From: Candidatus Nanopelagicus sp.
Lineage (GTDB): Bacteria > Actinomycetota > Actinomycetes > Nanopelagicales > Nanopelagicaceae
Assembly (NCBI GenBank): GCA_016462445.1
Contig: JAEMTE010000005.1
Location: forward strand, 1-64,000
Direction: 5' to 3'
DNA: 64,000 bases
In this document: positions 31,023-41,307 of the stretch, one piece after another
Numbering within the stretch: the first letter of the stretch is position 1
How the letters are laid out: every line of letters begins with the position of its first letter
Position numbers and translations under genes: made by a program
Notes under the pieces: generated by a model
What the model was told of the DNA's origin: nothing
Databases searched by the model: none
The model's input: the letters and a program-made list of their open reading frames with translations, nothing else

Positions 31023-32621
31023 TTGATATCAACTAACGCCCTAGAACTTCGCGCTGCCGCAAGGCTTCTGGTTAAAGATGTGACGGTTCGAATTAATCAT
31101 GGTGATCGCATTGGTTTTGTTGGTCGAAATGGTGCAGGTAAATCAACACTTGCCAAAGTATTAGCAGGTGAGATTATGCCAGCAGGTGGTGTGATAAATC
31201 GCAGCGGCAAGATTGGTTATTTGCCACAAGATCCTAGAACTGGTGAGGACCAAGGAAATGTGATTGATCGAATTCTTTCAGTTCGAGAGTTAGATCAAAT
31301 AAGTAAGCGAATGCGAGCAGTTGAAGAGGAGATGTCCACCTCAGAGGGTGTTGAATTAGAAAAAGCAATGGAGCGTTACACCAGAGTTGAACATGAGTTT
31401 TCAACAGCAGGTGGTTATGCCGCAGCTGCTGAGGCTGAGGCAATTGCCTCCTCCCTTGGTGTGCCAAATCATCTATTTGATCAAGAGTTAAGCGCATTAT
31501 CTGGCGGGCAAAGACGAAGAATTGAACTTGCTCGAATTCTATTTTCTGGGGCTGAAACACTTCTATTAGATGAGCCTACTAACCACTTAGATGCTGATTC
31601 CATTATCTGGTTACGTGAGTACTTATCTAAATACTCTGGCGGCTTAGTAATCATCTCCCATGATGTGAACCTAATTGAGACTGTTGTTAATAAGGTTTTC
31701 TATATCGATGGCAATCGAAATGTAATTGATGTCTATAACATGGGCTGGAAGCAGTACTTACTACAACGTGAACAAGATGAACACCGGCGCAAACGTGAGC
31801 GGGCAAATGCTGAGAAGAAAGCTGAGATTCTGCAAAAGCAGGGTGAGAAGATGCGGGCTAAAGCATCTAAGGCAACTGCAGCACAGGGAATGCTTCGTCG
31901 CGCTGAAAAACTTCGTAGCTCACTCGATGATGTTCGAATTAAAGATAAGGTGGCAAAGCTTCGTTTTCCAACGCCATCACCATGTGGCAAGACGCCGATC
32001 TCTGCCCATGATCTATCAAAATCATATGGCTCACTTGAAATCTTTACCGATGTTGGCGTAATAATTGATAAGGGTTCTCGGGTAGTAATTCTTGGTTTAA
32101 ATGGTGCTGGTAAAACTACATTACTTCGTATTTTGGCCGGAGATCTTGAATCAGATACTGGTGAGGTAACTGCTGGTCATGGCTTAAAGATTGGTTACTA
32201 CGCCCAGGAGCATGAGTCACTAGATTTTGACCGCACAGTATTAGAGAACATGATGTCTGCTACCCCAGATATTAGAGAGCCAGAGGCTCGTAATGTGCTT
32301 GGCTCATTTCTATTTGTCGGCGATGATGTTCATAAACCAGTTAAAGTTTTAAGCGGTGGTGAGCGAACTCGACTAGCACTTGCCACTCTTGTTGTTAGCG
32401 CAGCAAATGTCTTACTTCTTGATGAGCCAACAAATAACTTAGATCCAGCCTCCCGTGATGAGATCTTGGCAGCGTTAAGTGAGTATCAAGGCGCGGTAAT
32501 TTTAGTTTCCCATGATGAGGGCGCAGTTGCTGCATTAAAACCTGAACGAGTTATTTTGCTCCCAGATGGGGATGAGGATTTATGGAAAGAGGATTACTTC
32601 GATCTAATAAGTATTGATTAA
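31023..32621 (+). CDS. ABC-F family ATP-binding protein
   Basis: Two Walker A (GRNGAGKSTLAK, GLNGAGKTTLLR) and signature motifs (LSGGQRRRIELARIL, LSGGERTRLALATL); no TM segments; TTG start. Confidence 0.92.
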   Translation: MISTNALELRAAARLLVKDVTVRINHGDRIGFVGRNGAGKSTLAKVLAGEIMPAGGVINRSGKIGYLPQDPRTGEDQGNVIDRILSVRELDQISKRMRAVEEEMSTSEGVELEKAMERYTRVEHEFSTAGGYAAAAEAEAIASSLGVPNHLFDQELSALSGGQRRRIELARILFSGAETLLLDEPTNHLDADSIIWLREYLSKYSGGLVIISHDVNLIETVVNKVFYIDGNRNVIDVYNMGWKQYLLQREQDEHRRKRERANAEKKAEILQKQGEKMRAKASKATAAQGMLRRAEKLRSSLDDVRIKDKVAKLRFPTPSPCGKTPISAHDLSKSYGSLEIFTDVGVIIDKGSRVVILGLNGAGKTTLLRILAGDLESDTGEVTAGHGLKIGYYAQEHESLDFDRTVLENMMSATPDIREPEARNVLGSFLFVGDDVHKPVKVLSGGERTRLALATLVVSAANVLLLDEPTNNLDPASRDEILAALSEYQGAVILVSHDEGAVAALKPERVILLPDGDEDLWKEDYFDLISID

Positions 32622-34717
32622 GCGTCAATCCGCTCACGATCAATATCAGCACTTGAAATAAAGTCTTTACGAGGTGCAACCTCATTGCCCATTAACAACT
32701 CAAACATAGCCTCAGCTTTTGTAACATCCTTCATAGTAATTCTGCGAAGAGTTCTCTTCTCTGGATCCATTGTGGTCTCACGTAATTGATCAGCATCCAT
32801 CTCACCTAATCCTTTATAACGTTGAATCGGCTCTTTCCATCTCTTGCCATCCTTCTTAAGGGATGTGATAATTTTTTTCATCTCATCATCAGAGTAGGTG
32901 TAGTAGATCTCCCCCTTTTTGCCACCAATAACATCAATTCGGTGCAGGGGCGGGATCGCAGCAAATACTCGACCTGCCTCAACAAGGGGGCGCATATAGG
33001 AGTTAAATAATGTTAAAAGCAGGCATCTAATATGTGCGCCATCAACATCAGCATCTGACATCAAAATAACTCTGCCATACCTTGCCTCGGTAATCTCAAA
33101 TGATTTTCCACTACCTGCGCCAATTGATTGAATAATTGATGCACACTCATTGTTCTCAAGCATCTGAGAGAGTGAGGCCTTTTGTACATTTAAAATCTTT
33201 CCCCGAATTGGCAAGATCGCCTGAAACTCTGAGTTTCTAGCAGCCTTAGTAGTTCCCAGCGCTGAATCTCCCTCAACAATAAATAACTCAGTCCGCTGCG
33301 CCTCATCTGATCTGCAATCAGATAATTTTGTTGGAAGAGATGAGCTCTCAAGTGCATTTTTTCTGCGCTGCAAATCTTTATGGGCTCGTGCTGAGATTCT
33401 AGTTCTAGATGCATTAGCAATCTTCTCTAAAATTAATCGACCAGTTGCTTTTTCAACTCTTTTTGTAGTGGTAAAAAATGCCTTCATCTCATCGGCAACA
33501 ACCTGACCAACTATCTTTGCAGCTGCTGCTGTTCCTAAAACCTCTTTAGTTTGTCCCTCAAATTGTGGCTCAGACATGCGAACTGTGACAACAGCGGTTA
33601 ATCCCTCCTGCACATCATCTTTAATAACATCGGCCTCATTATTTTTTAAAGTTTTAGTGGCACGAAGTGCGTCATTGACCGCCTTAGTAATCGCCTTTTC
33701 AAATCCTGCCACATGTGTTCCACCCTTTGGGGTTGAGATAATGTTTACAAATGAAGCAACTGTTGCCTCATAACCATTACCCCACTGCATTGCAATATCA
33801 ACGCCCATCTCCCGATCAACCTCAGTGGGAGTCATATGTCCTTTTTCATCTAAGACTGGAACATTTTCACTGTATGCACCAGAGCCTGAGAGCCTAATTA
33901 CCTCACCAACTGGATCATCAGGGCGCAGGAATGTGCAGAACTCTGAGATGCCACCTTTATGGAAAAAAGTTTCAGTTGTTTTTGTTTTAGTACGCCGGTC
34001 ATTAACCACCAAAGTTATGCCTGGTACTAAATAAGAGGTCTGTCTGGCTCTTGCATAGATATCTTCGATTGCAAGCTGCGCCTCTTTTAGAAAAATCTGT
34101 TTATCAAACCACCACTTAATTCTTGTGCCAGTTACCTTTGCTGAAACCTTGCCAATAACCCGAAGTCCAGATTTTTCACTAAAAGTTGCATTTGGTCCTT
34201 CACCTTCAAATATTCCAGCATGACCACGTTTAAATGACATCCAATAAATTTTGCTATCGCGGTCAACCTCAACATCAAGTCGGGAGGCAAGTGCGTTAAC
34301 AACAGATGCACCAACACCATGCAAACCACCAGAGGCAGCGTATGAACCGCCACCAAACTTTCCACCAGCATGAAGTTTTGTCATAACCACTTCAACACCG
34401 GTAAGTCCAGTCTTTGGTTCCTTATCTACTGGAATACCACGACCATCATCATGAACCTCAACAGATCCATCTGCTTCTAAATTTATTTCAATTGTTTTGC
34501 AATGACCTGCTAATGCTTCATCAACTGCGTTATCAATTATTTCCCAAAGACAGTGCATAAGACCACGAGAGTCTGTGGTTCCGATATACATGCCCGGTCT
34601 TTTGCGAACTGCATCTAATCCTTCAAGGACAGATAAATCTTTGGCGGTATAGCTGCTGATAATCGCAGCAGAGGTGCCATCATTAGGTTTTGCGATTTTG
34701 ATTGCCACGGGCGCCAA
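32618..34717 (-). CDS. parE: DNA topoisomerase IV subunit B (GyrB/ParE)
   Basis: LEGLDAVRKRPGMYIGTTDSRGLMHCLWEIIDNAVDEALAGHC; ASGGLHGVGASVVNALA; EGDSALG; Toprim DADVDGAHIR. Confidence 0.94.
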   Translation of the reverse strand: MAPVAIKIAKPNDGTSAAIISSYTAKDLSVLEGLDAVRKRPGMYIGTTDSRGLMHCLWEIIDNAVDEALAGHCKTIEINLEADGSVEVHDDGRGIPVDKEPKTGLTGVEVVMTKLHAGGKFGGGSYAASGGLHGVGASVVNALASRLDVEVDRDSKIYWMSFKRGHAGIFEGEGPNATFSEKSGLRVIGKVSAKVTGTRIKWWFDKQIFLKEAQLAIEDIYARARQTSYLVPGITLVVNDRRTKTKTTETFFHKGGISEFCTFLRPDDPVGEVIRLSGSGAYSENVPVLDEKGHMTPTEVDREMGVDIAMQWGNGYEATVASFVNIISTPKGGTHVAGFEKAITKAVNDALRATKTLKNNEADVIKDDVQEGLTAVVTVRMSEPQFEGQTKEVLGTAAAAKIVGQVVADEMKAFFTTTKRVEKATGRLILEKIANASRTRISARAHKDLQRRKNALESSSLPTKLSDCRSDEAQRTELFIVEGDSALGTTKAARNSEFQAILPIRGKILNVQKASLSQMLENNECASIIQSIGAGSGKSFEITEARYGRVILMSDADVDGAHIRCLLLTLFNSYMRPLVEAGRVFAAIPPLHRIDVIGGKKGEIYYTYSDDEMKKIITSLKKDGKRWKEPIQRYKGLGEMDADQLRETTMDPEKRTLRRITMKDVTKAEAMFELLMGNEVAPRKDFISSADIDRERIDA

Positions 34718-34922
34718 GATTAACTGTGGTCATACCACATATAGTTGATCCGCGCCGATAGTGACCCATATTTATCGATAACTGATATACAAATGAGATA
34801 TATCCAACATATTCTCAGCATTTAAGCGTAAAATTTACTTAAATGAAATCAAATATGCTGCCGGGAATAAAGTATTCATGGTTTGATGTTCCCCTGATAG
34901 TAAATAAGAGATGGGGTAAGTG

Positions 34923-35138
34923 ATGAGCGAGCAGATCACAATGGAGCAAACACCATTGAATTCATTAGATCGTTGTGATCGTTGTGGCGCCCAGGCTTAT
35001 GTACGAGCTATCTTGGTTTCAGGTGGACAACTTCTATTTTGTTCACACCACGCTAAAGAGTATGCCGAGGGTTTAAAGCCAGTAGCTGCCCTTATTCAAG
35101 ATGAGTCTCAAAAATTAACTGCGCAAGCAGCTAAGTAA
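34923..35138 (+). CDS. DUF7455-like actinobacterial small protein
   Basis: LDRCDRCGAQAYVRAILVSGGQLLFCSHHAKEY. Confidence 0.8.
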   Translation: MSEQITMEQTPLNSLDRCDRCGAQAYVRAILVSGGQLLFCSHHAKEYAEGLKPVAALIQDESQKLTAQAAK

Positions 35139-35330
35139 TTACTCGCTAACAAACCCAGCATCGCGGTGGCTACCATCGCAAAATGGCTTCTCCTTTGAAG
35201 CACCACAGCGACATAATGAAAAATCTGTCTTAGTTTCAACCACATTGCCCTCAGCATCAACAAAATCAACGGTGCCGGTAACTCTAATTGAAGCATTTTT
35301 CTTAAACTGCATCTTTGCCTTATCGCTCAT
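35139..35330 (-). CDS. CDGSH iron-sulfur domain protein
   Basis: FSLCRCGASKEKPFCDGSHRDAGF. Confidence 0.9.
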   Translation of the reverse strand: MSDKAKMQFKKNASIRVTGTVDFVDAEGNVVETKTDFSLCRCGASKEKPFCDGSHRDAGFVSE

Positions 35331-35341
35331 TTTCTTCTCCC

Positions 35342-36910
35342 TTAATCTAGGTAATCGCGTAGTACTTGAGATCTTGATGGGTGACGAAGTTTGGACATCG
35401 TCTTAGATTCAATCTGGCGAATACGCTCACGAGTAACCCCGTAAACCTTGCCAATTTCATCTAATGTTTTTGGTTGACCATCAGTTAAACCAAATCGCAT
35501 TGCCACAACCCCGGCTTCACGTTCAGATAATGTATCTAGAACTGAGTGAAGTTGCTCTTGTAATAATGTGAAGGAGACTGCATCTGCTGGCACGATAGCT
35601 TCAGAGTCCTCAATTAAATCTCCAAACTCAGAATCACCCTCTTCACCAAGTGGTGTGTGAAGTGAGATTGGCTCTCTGCCATACTTTTGAACCTCAACCA
35701 CCTTCTCCGGTGTCATATCTAACTCTTTTGCTAACTCCTCAGGTGTTGGTTCTCTTCCTAAATCTTGCAACATCTGGCGTTGTACTCTGGCCAACTTATT
35801 AATAACCTCAACCATATGTACTGGAATACGAATTGTTCTTGCTTGATCTGCCATCGCTCTGGTGATCGCCTGGCGAATCCACCAAGTTGCATAGGTTGAG
35901 AACTTGTAACCTTTTGTGTAATCAAACTTCTCAACGGCGCGGATCAAACCTAAGTTACCCTCTTGAATTAAATCTAAGAACAACATACCGCGACCGGTAT
36001 AACGCTTTGCAAGTGATACTACTAATCGAAGATTTGCCTCAAGAAGATGGTTCTTATCGCGCCGGCCATTAAGCACAATCTGTTGGTACTCCCGCTTTAA
36101 CTTCTTATCCATCTTCTTATCCTTAGCAATCCGCTCCTCAGCAAAGAGGCCAGCCTCAACAGATTGCGCAAGTGATACCTCAAGCTCGGCATTAAGCAGT
36201 GGAACTCGGCCAATTAACTTTAAGTAATCCTTAACTGGATCAGCGGTTGCACCTGCTGTTAATACTGTTTGTGGTGGTGCATCATCCTCTTCGGAGTCTT
36301 TAAGTACAAAAGAATTAGCCTCATTTTGTGACTCTTCAGCAACATTTACTACCCGAATCTCTGGAGTGCCATCTCCTGCTGGGCTCTCCTCTTTGTCATC
36401 AATTAAACTCTCAAGATCATCAAGCTCTACCTCTTCTAATTCAACCTCTTCACCATCGATCCTTACCTTCGATACCTTGCCGCTGCTACCTGCAACTGGC
36501 TTTGGCGCAGGAGGGGTGATTAATGCCAACTCAGTTTTCTTAAGCATTCTAAATGGTGAAAGCCCAACTTTGCGAAGCTTTTCAACCTGCTTTGGTACTG
36601 AGATCTCTAACTCGCGGGCAATTAAAACTAAATCCTGATCAGCCTTCTTAACAATCCTATGAATATTACCGATGCCACGTGAATTAAGTTCAGTTAGCAC
36701 ACTCTTTTGATGAATTACTAAATCTTTTACTCGAACAATCGCAGCAACATCTTTTGCATCTAATACCGCCTTCTGCGCAATCTTTACAACCTTCTTCGCA
36801 GGTTTTACTTTTTTAATCTTAGATTTTTTAACAGAACTCTTTTTTGCAGCAGTTTTACTCTTACTCTTTCCTGCTTTGGCGCCTTTTTTGGGCGCACGAG
36901 TTAGAGCCAC
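35342..36910 (-). CDS. rpoD: Primary sigma factor (RpoD/SigA/HrdB)
   Basis: [62 protein letters not shown]; Lys/Ala-rich N-terminus. Confidence 0.96.
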   Translation of the reverse strand: MALTRAPKKGAKAGKSKSKTAAKKSSVKKSKIKKVKPAKKVVKIAQKAVLDAKDVAAIVRVKDLVIHQKSVLTELNSRGIGNIHRIVKKADQDLVLIARELEISVPKQVEKLRKVGLSPFRMLKKTELALITPPAPKPVAGSSGKVSKVRIDGEEVELEEVELDDLESLIDDKEESPAGDGTPEIRVVNVAEESQNEANSFVLKDSEEDDAPPQTVLTAGATADPVKDYLKLIGRVPLLNAELEVSLAQSVEAGLFAEERIAKDKKMDKKLKREYQQIVLNGRRDKNHLLEANLRLVVSLAKRYTGRGMLFLDLIQEGNLGLIRAVEKFDYTKGYKFSTYATWWIRQAITRAMADQARTIRIPVHMVEVINKLARVQRQMLQDLGREPTPEELAKELDMTPEKVVEVQKYGREPISLHTPLGEEGDSEFGDLIEDSEAIVPADAVSFTLLQEQLHSVLDTLSEREAGVVAMRFGLTDGQPKTLDEIGKVYGVTRERIRQIESKTMSKLRHPSRSQVLRDYLD

Positions 36911-37017
36911 AATTCATCCTTTGTTTTTAGGTCTTTAACTTTTAGCAGTTTTTTTAACTGCCCGACCCTTGGCTATATTATAAATTGTCCACAGCCCTAA
37001 ATGCACATCCATATTGA

Positions 37018-38115
37018 TTAATTTGCGATTTTTTGCAGATTAAGCGCGTTTCTGATGATCTGCCCCACCGATTCCACCTCAATTAGGAAGCCATCATGAC
37101 CAAATGGGGAGGCGATGGTGTGAAGGGTGGTGACCTGCGGGGCAAGCTCTGCGATCTCCTGTTGCAACCTTGGCGGGAATAGGCGATCGGTATCGATTGC
37201 AATTACATGCAAGGTGACCTTAATACCGGAAAGTGCTGCTGCCACCCCACCACGATCTCGTCCAACATCATGGCTATTCATCGCCTCAGTTAATGCAATA
37301 TAGGTATTAGCATCAAATCTTTTAGCAAGTTTCTCTGCTTGGTGATCTAAATAAGATTCAACAGCGTATCTACCAGTCTCATCCCCTTGTAACTCTCGGC
37401 CAAACCTGACATCCATCTCCGATTCGGTTCGATATGTTAAGTGCGCAATTCTTCTGGCAATTCCCATTCCCTCAATTGGTCCAACACTTTGTTCATAGTA
37501 ATCACCATTATTAAAGTTTGGATCAGATTTAATTGCTCTAATTTGAATAGAGGCCGCACCTATTTGATCCCCAGTTGCCACCGCAGATGAGCCAATTGTG
37601 CAGATAGCGCCTACTAACTCTGGATAATCAATTGCCCACTCAAGTGAGCGCATGCCACCTAATGATGGGCCAACAGATAGTTGGTATTTTTTAACACCAA
37701 TTTTCTTAGTGAAGGCAAGCTCTGCTGTGACCATATCTCTAATTGTTAAGGTAGGAAATCTAGATCCCCATCTTTTGCCATCTGGGGCAATAGATGAAGG
37801 ACCGGTGGAGCCCTGGCAACCACCAATAACATTTGGACAAAGTACATAATAACTGTCGGTATCAAATGGCAGGCCTGGGCCAACCATCTGTGGCCACCAA
37901 CCATTAACATCTGCCCAACCAGTTAGCGCGTGGTTTACCAAAATTGCATTATCACCAGTTGAATTTAACCTTCCCCAACTTTGATAAGCAATTGTGACAT
38001 CGGGCAAAACTTCACCTGATTCCAGAGTTAAATCACCAATTTTTAGGAATTGGCGATCACCGGGGTCATCACTTTCAAGCCATGCCCCGGTAACTGCTGG
38101 ATTAACTTTGCTCAT
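37018..38115 (-). CDS. metX: Homoserine O-acetyltransferase
   Basis: NHALTGWADVNGWWPQMVGPG, LCPNVIGGCQGSTGPSS, SVGPSLGGMRSLEWA. Confidence 0.95.
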   Translation of the reverse strand: MSKVNPAVTGAWLESDDPGDRQFLKIGDLTLESGEVLPDVTIAYQSWGRLNSTGDNAILVNHALTGWADVNGWWPQMVGPGLPFDTDSYYVLCPNVIGGCQGSTGPSSIAPDGKRWGSRFPTLTIRDMVTAELAFTKKIGVKKYQLSVGPSLGGMRSLEWAIDYPELVGAICTIGSSAVATGDQIGAASIQIRAIKSDPNFNNGDYYEQSVGPIEGMGIARRIAHLTYRTESEMDVRFGRELQGDETGRYAVESYLDHQAEKLAKRFDANTYIALTEAMNSHDVGRDRGGVAAALSGIKVTLHVIAIDTDRLFPPRLQQEIAELAPQVTTLHTIASPFGHDGFLIEVESVGQIIRNALNLQKIAN

Positions 38116-38119
38116 TTAC

Positions 38120-39424
38120 TTACTTAGCAGCTGCGAATGCACTCTCAAGATCTGCCTGAATATCTTTGATATTTTCAATACCGATTGATAGACGAACAAG
38201 TCCTGGTGTAACACCGGCGGTCAATTGCTCATCCGGTGATAGTTGAGAGTGAGTAGTAGATGCTGGGTGAATTGCAAGAGATCTAACATCACCAATATTG
38301 GCAACATGTGAAAGCAGCTTAAGTGCTTCAATAAACTTCTTGCCCGCTTCAATTCCGCCTTTAATTTCAAAGGACAAAACTGAACCACTTCCCTTTGGAC
38401 AATATTTATTTGCCAATTTGTTCCATGGTGAAGATGGCAAAGATGCGTAGTTAACCTTTTCAACTTGAGGATTTTTCTCAAGCCAAGTAGCAATCGCCTT
38501 TGCATTTTCAACATGGCGCTCAATACGTAAGGAAAGAGTCTCAAGTCCTTGCGCAAGTAACCAGGCATTAAATGGTGAAACTGCAGCGCCAATATCACGC
38601 AGCAGCGTTAAGCGGATCTTGAAGATATAGGAAAGGTTTGCACCAAAGGCTGAACCAACTCCTAATGCTTGGGCATAAACCAGGCCGTGGTATGACGGAT
38701 CTGGTTCATTAAAGCTTGGAAAGCGTTTTGGATACTTTGCATAATCAAACTTGCCAGCATCCACAATCGCACCAACTACAGTGTTTCCATGTCCTGATAG
38801 GAACTTAGTTGCTGAGTGAACCACTACATCTGCGCCATATTCAATTGGTCTAATTAGATATGGAGTTGCAACGGTGTTATCAACGATTAATGGCACCTCA
38901 TTCTCATGAGCAATCTTTGCCACTGTTTCAATATCTAGTAGATCATTTTTTGGATTAGCAATAGTTTCACCAAAAAACGCCTTGGTATTTGGCTTAACCG
39001 CTTTGCGCCAGCTCTCTGGATCATCTGGGTTATCAACAAAGGTAACCTCGATGCCAAACTTTGGCAGGGTGTAGTGGAATAGGTTGTATGTGCCGCCGTA
39101 TAGCGAAGGTGATGAAACTATGTGATCACCAGCTTGGGCAATATTTAAAATTGCAAAGGTAGTAGCAGCAGAACCAGATGCAAGTAACAAGGCTGCAACG
39201 CCGCCTTCAAGGGCAGCAACTCTTTGCTCCACCGTATCCTGAGTTGGATTCATGATGCGGGTGTAGATATTGCCAAGCTCAGCTAAACCAAAAAGGTCCG
39301 CTGCATGCTTGGTATCGCGGAATTGATAAGCAGTTGTTTGATAAAGCGGCAGAGCGCGAGCGCCAGTAGTTGGATCTGGAACTTGACCAGCATGTACTTG
39401 TTGAGTTTCAAATGAATATGACAA
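38120..39424 (-). CDS. metY: O-acetylhomoserine sulfhydrylase
   Basis: FETQQVHAGQVPDPTTGARALPLYQTTAYQF; VVHSATKFLSGHG PLP lysine; operon with metX. Confidence 0.95.
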   Translation of the reverse strand: MSYSFETQQVHAGQVPDPTTGARALPLYQTTAYQFRDTKHAADLFGLAELGNIYTRIMNPTQDTVEQRVAALEGGVAALLLASGSAATTFAILNIAQAGDHIVSSPSLYGGTYNLFHYTLPKFGIEVTFVDNPDDPESWRKAVKPNTKAFFGETIANPKNDLLDIETVAKIAHENEVPLIVDNTVATPYLIRPIEYGADVVVHSATKFLSGHGNTVVGAIVDAGKFDYAKYPKRFPSFNEPDPSYHGLVYAQALGVGSAFGANLSYIFKIRLTLLRDIGAAVSPFNAWLLAQGLETLSLRIERHVENAKAIATWLEKNPQVEKVNYASLPSSPWNKLANKYCPKGSGSVLSFEIKGGIEAGKKFIEALKLLSHVANIGDVRSLAIHPASTTHSQLSPDEQLTAGVTPGLVRLSIGIENIKDIQADLESAFAAAK

Positions 39425-39450
39425 AGCATCCTCCTTGTTAAAGGGGGTGT

Positions 39451-39478
39451 AAAAAAAATTATTAGGGTTATCCCCTAA
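39451..39478 (-). terminator. Intrinsic terminator-like expression platform between SAM-IV aptamer and metY
   Basis: Minus strand reads TTAGGG-GATAA-CCCTAA then TAATTTTTTTT; a second hairpin CCCCCTTTAACAAGGAGG can cover the metY Shine-Dalgarno (39430-39447). Confidence 0.6.
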
Positions 39479-39486
39479 ATTTCTTT

Positions 39487-39603
39487 AGCGACCCACACTT
39501 GCCGATGGCACCTTGCTATCGACCTGGTCTTCACCCGGAGCACCCCACCGTGGTGGAGGGTTGCCGCTTAGTTAGCCGGGGCTATGAACTAAGACTCATG
39601 ACC
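39487..39603 (-). promoter_or_regulatory. SAM-IV riboswitch upstream of metY-metX
   Basis: Minus strand: GGTCATGAGT...AGCCCCGGCTAACT.AAGCGGCAACCCTCCACCACGGTGGGGTGCTCCGGGTGAAGACC, matching the remembered SAM-IV (SAM-I/IV clan) core, upstream of metY. Confidence 0.9.
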
Positions 39604-39617
39604 TATGGAGAAAAATA

Positions 39618-40700
39618 CTAGAGATTGTGCGCCTTTGCAACCGCCGCATAATAAATCTTGCCCTCATGCACATTAAGCCCCTTATTAAGCCCGGCATCAT
39701 CGGCGAGCGCCTTCTCCCACCCCTTATTTGCAAGGGCTAAGCCATATTTAATTGTGGCATTAGCAAGTGCGTAGGTTGAGGTAGCAGGAACCGCCCCTGG
39801 CATATTTGCCACAGCGTAAAAAATTGAATCATGGACCTTATAGGTCGGCTCTTGATGAGTTGTTGCCCGAGAATCTTCAAAGCAGCCGCCTTGATCAATT
39901 GCCACATCTACTAATACCGAGCCAGGCTTCATCTTTTTAACCAACGCGTTACTTACTAATTTAGGAGCTTTTGCGCCATGAACTAATACTGCGCCAATTA
40001 CTAAATCAGCCGCCATTACCTCTTTTTCAATCTCATAACCACTTGAGGCTAAGGTTTTAACATTGCCAGCAAATAACTGATCAATCTGGCCTAATCGCTT
40101 TAAATCCAAATCCATAATAGTTACATCAGCCCTCATGCCATGGGCAATAGTTGCTGCAGCAACCCCTACAACTCCTCCGCCAATTACCACTACTTTTCCA
40201 GGCCTAACTCCTGGGACTCCCCCTAGTAATACCCCCCGGCCACCTTTACTCGCCTCAAGGGCAGCTGCTCCAACTTGAATACTCATTCGCCCTGCTACCT
40301 CACTCATTGGCGCAAGTAATGGCAACTGTCCATCAACCTCAACTGTTTCATATGCAATTGCAGTAATACCTGAATCAATTATCGCCTGCGTGCAAGCTTT
40401 ATTGGCAGCTAGATGTAGGTAGGTATAAAGAATTTGCCCCTTGCGCATTCTCTTATACTCAATCTCAATTGGCTCTTTAACCTTTTGAATCATTTCAGCC
40501 TTTTGCCAGATCTCATCGGCGGAATCAATTATTTTTGCCCCAGCTGCAATGTAATCTGCATCTGAGATACCAGAGCCGGTGCCAGCATTTTTTTCAACTA
40601 AAACAGTGTGACCGGAAGCTACATATGCGTGCACACCAGATGCGGTGGCAGAGACACGAAACTCATTATTTTTGATCTCTTTAGGAATACCAATAATCAC
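39618..40700 (-). CDS. ald: Alanine dehydrogenase
   Basis: IGIPKEIKNNEFRVSATASGVHAYVASGHTVLVEKNAG; VVIGGGVVGVAAATIAHGMRADV. Confidence 0.96.
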   Translation of the reverse strand: MIIGIPKEIKNNEFRVSATASGVHAYVASGHTVLVEKNAGTGSGISDADYIAAGAKIIDSADEIWQKAEMIQKVKEPIEIEYKRMRKGQILYTYLHLAANKACTQAIIDSGITAIAYETVEVDGQLPLLAPMSEVAGRMSIQVGAAALEASKGGRGVLLGGVPGVRPGKVVVIGGGVVGVAAATIAHGMRADVTIMDLDLKRLGQIDQLFAGNVKTLASSGYEIEKEVMAADLVIGAVLVHGAKAPKLVSNALVKKMKPGSVLVDVAIDQGGCFEDSRATTHQEPTYKVHDSIFYAVANMPGAVPATSTYALANATIKYGLALANKGWEKALADDAGLNKGLNVHEGKIYYAAVAKAHNL

Positions 40701-40735
40701 TGCAAACCACCTCTACAAACAACGCTGTTTGTTAT

Positions 40736-41251
40736 TTAAAGCCTACTCCCAAAGAGTGAGGCACACACTTTAGGGTGAAGTTGGGCGCGCATTTGGGCAA
40801 AACTGCTCACCGGCCAGGCGGATTGGAAAACTCTGCTTAAGAGTAAGGCCAGTGGATAGGCAGGTAAATCTGTGAAAGCTTTATCTAACGCCTTTTGGGC
40901 TAACTCACTCTCTCCGCTCTCATATGCACAAGCTGCAAAGATGCAGGCAACCGGTGCAATGTAACCAGCGGGTGCGATATTCATTAACCAGTACCAAAGA
41001 TTAAATAACTTATCTTTGTTCTCATCAGTTGCCAGCCCCATTGCATAATCTCTAACCTGTAAATCTTTAAATCTAACTAAAACCAAGGCTAATAACTCAT
41101 AATCATCAACACTCTCATTTTTACTAAACCTCACCACCAACTCATTTATCGCAATAGCGCCAAGGCGTTGCTGCTTTAAGACATTATCACTCTCATAATC
41201 AATCTCAGTGATCTTAGATACTGCATCTTGCAAAAGTAATTTATTATCCAT
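40736..41251 (-). CDS. DUF4192-like protein
   Basis: Overall layout and C-terminal ALAGKALDKAF-like segment (ELAQKALDKAFTDLPAYPLALLL) typical of actinobacterial DUF4192. Confidence 0.65.
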   Translation of the reverse strand: MDNKLLLQDAVSKITEIDYESDNVLKQQRLGAIAINELVVRFSKNESVDDYELLALVLVRFKDLQVRDYAMGLATDENKDKLFNLWYWLMNIAPAGYIAPVACIFAACAYESGESELAQKALDKAFTDLPAYPLALLLSRVFQSAWPVSSFAQMRAQLHPKVCASLFGSRL

Positions 41252-41307
41252 AGGTGAAGATTGGCAAAGTTAAAAGGTGTTTTGTAAGAGAGCTTAAAAA
41301 TTGTGGA

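Noticed and set aside
36328-36638. Plus-strand ORFs inside rpoD
   Set aside because: Antisense shadows of the acidic/Lys-rich sigma N-terminus; Ser/Leu/His-rich with no domain.
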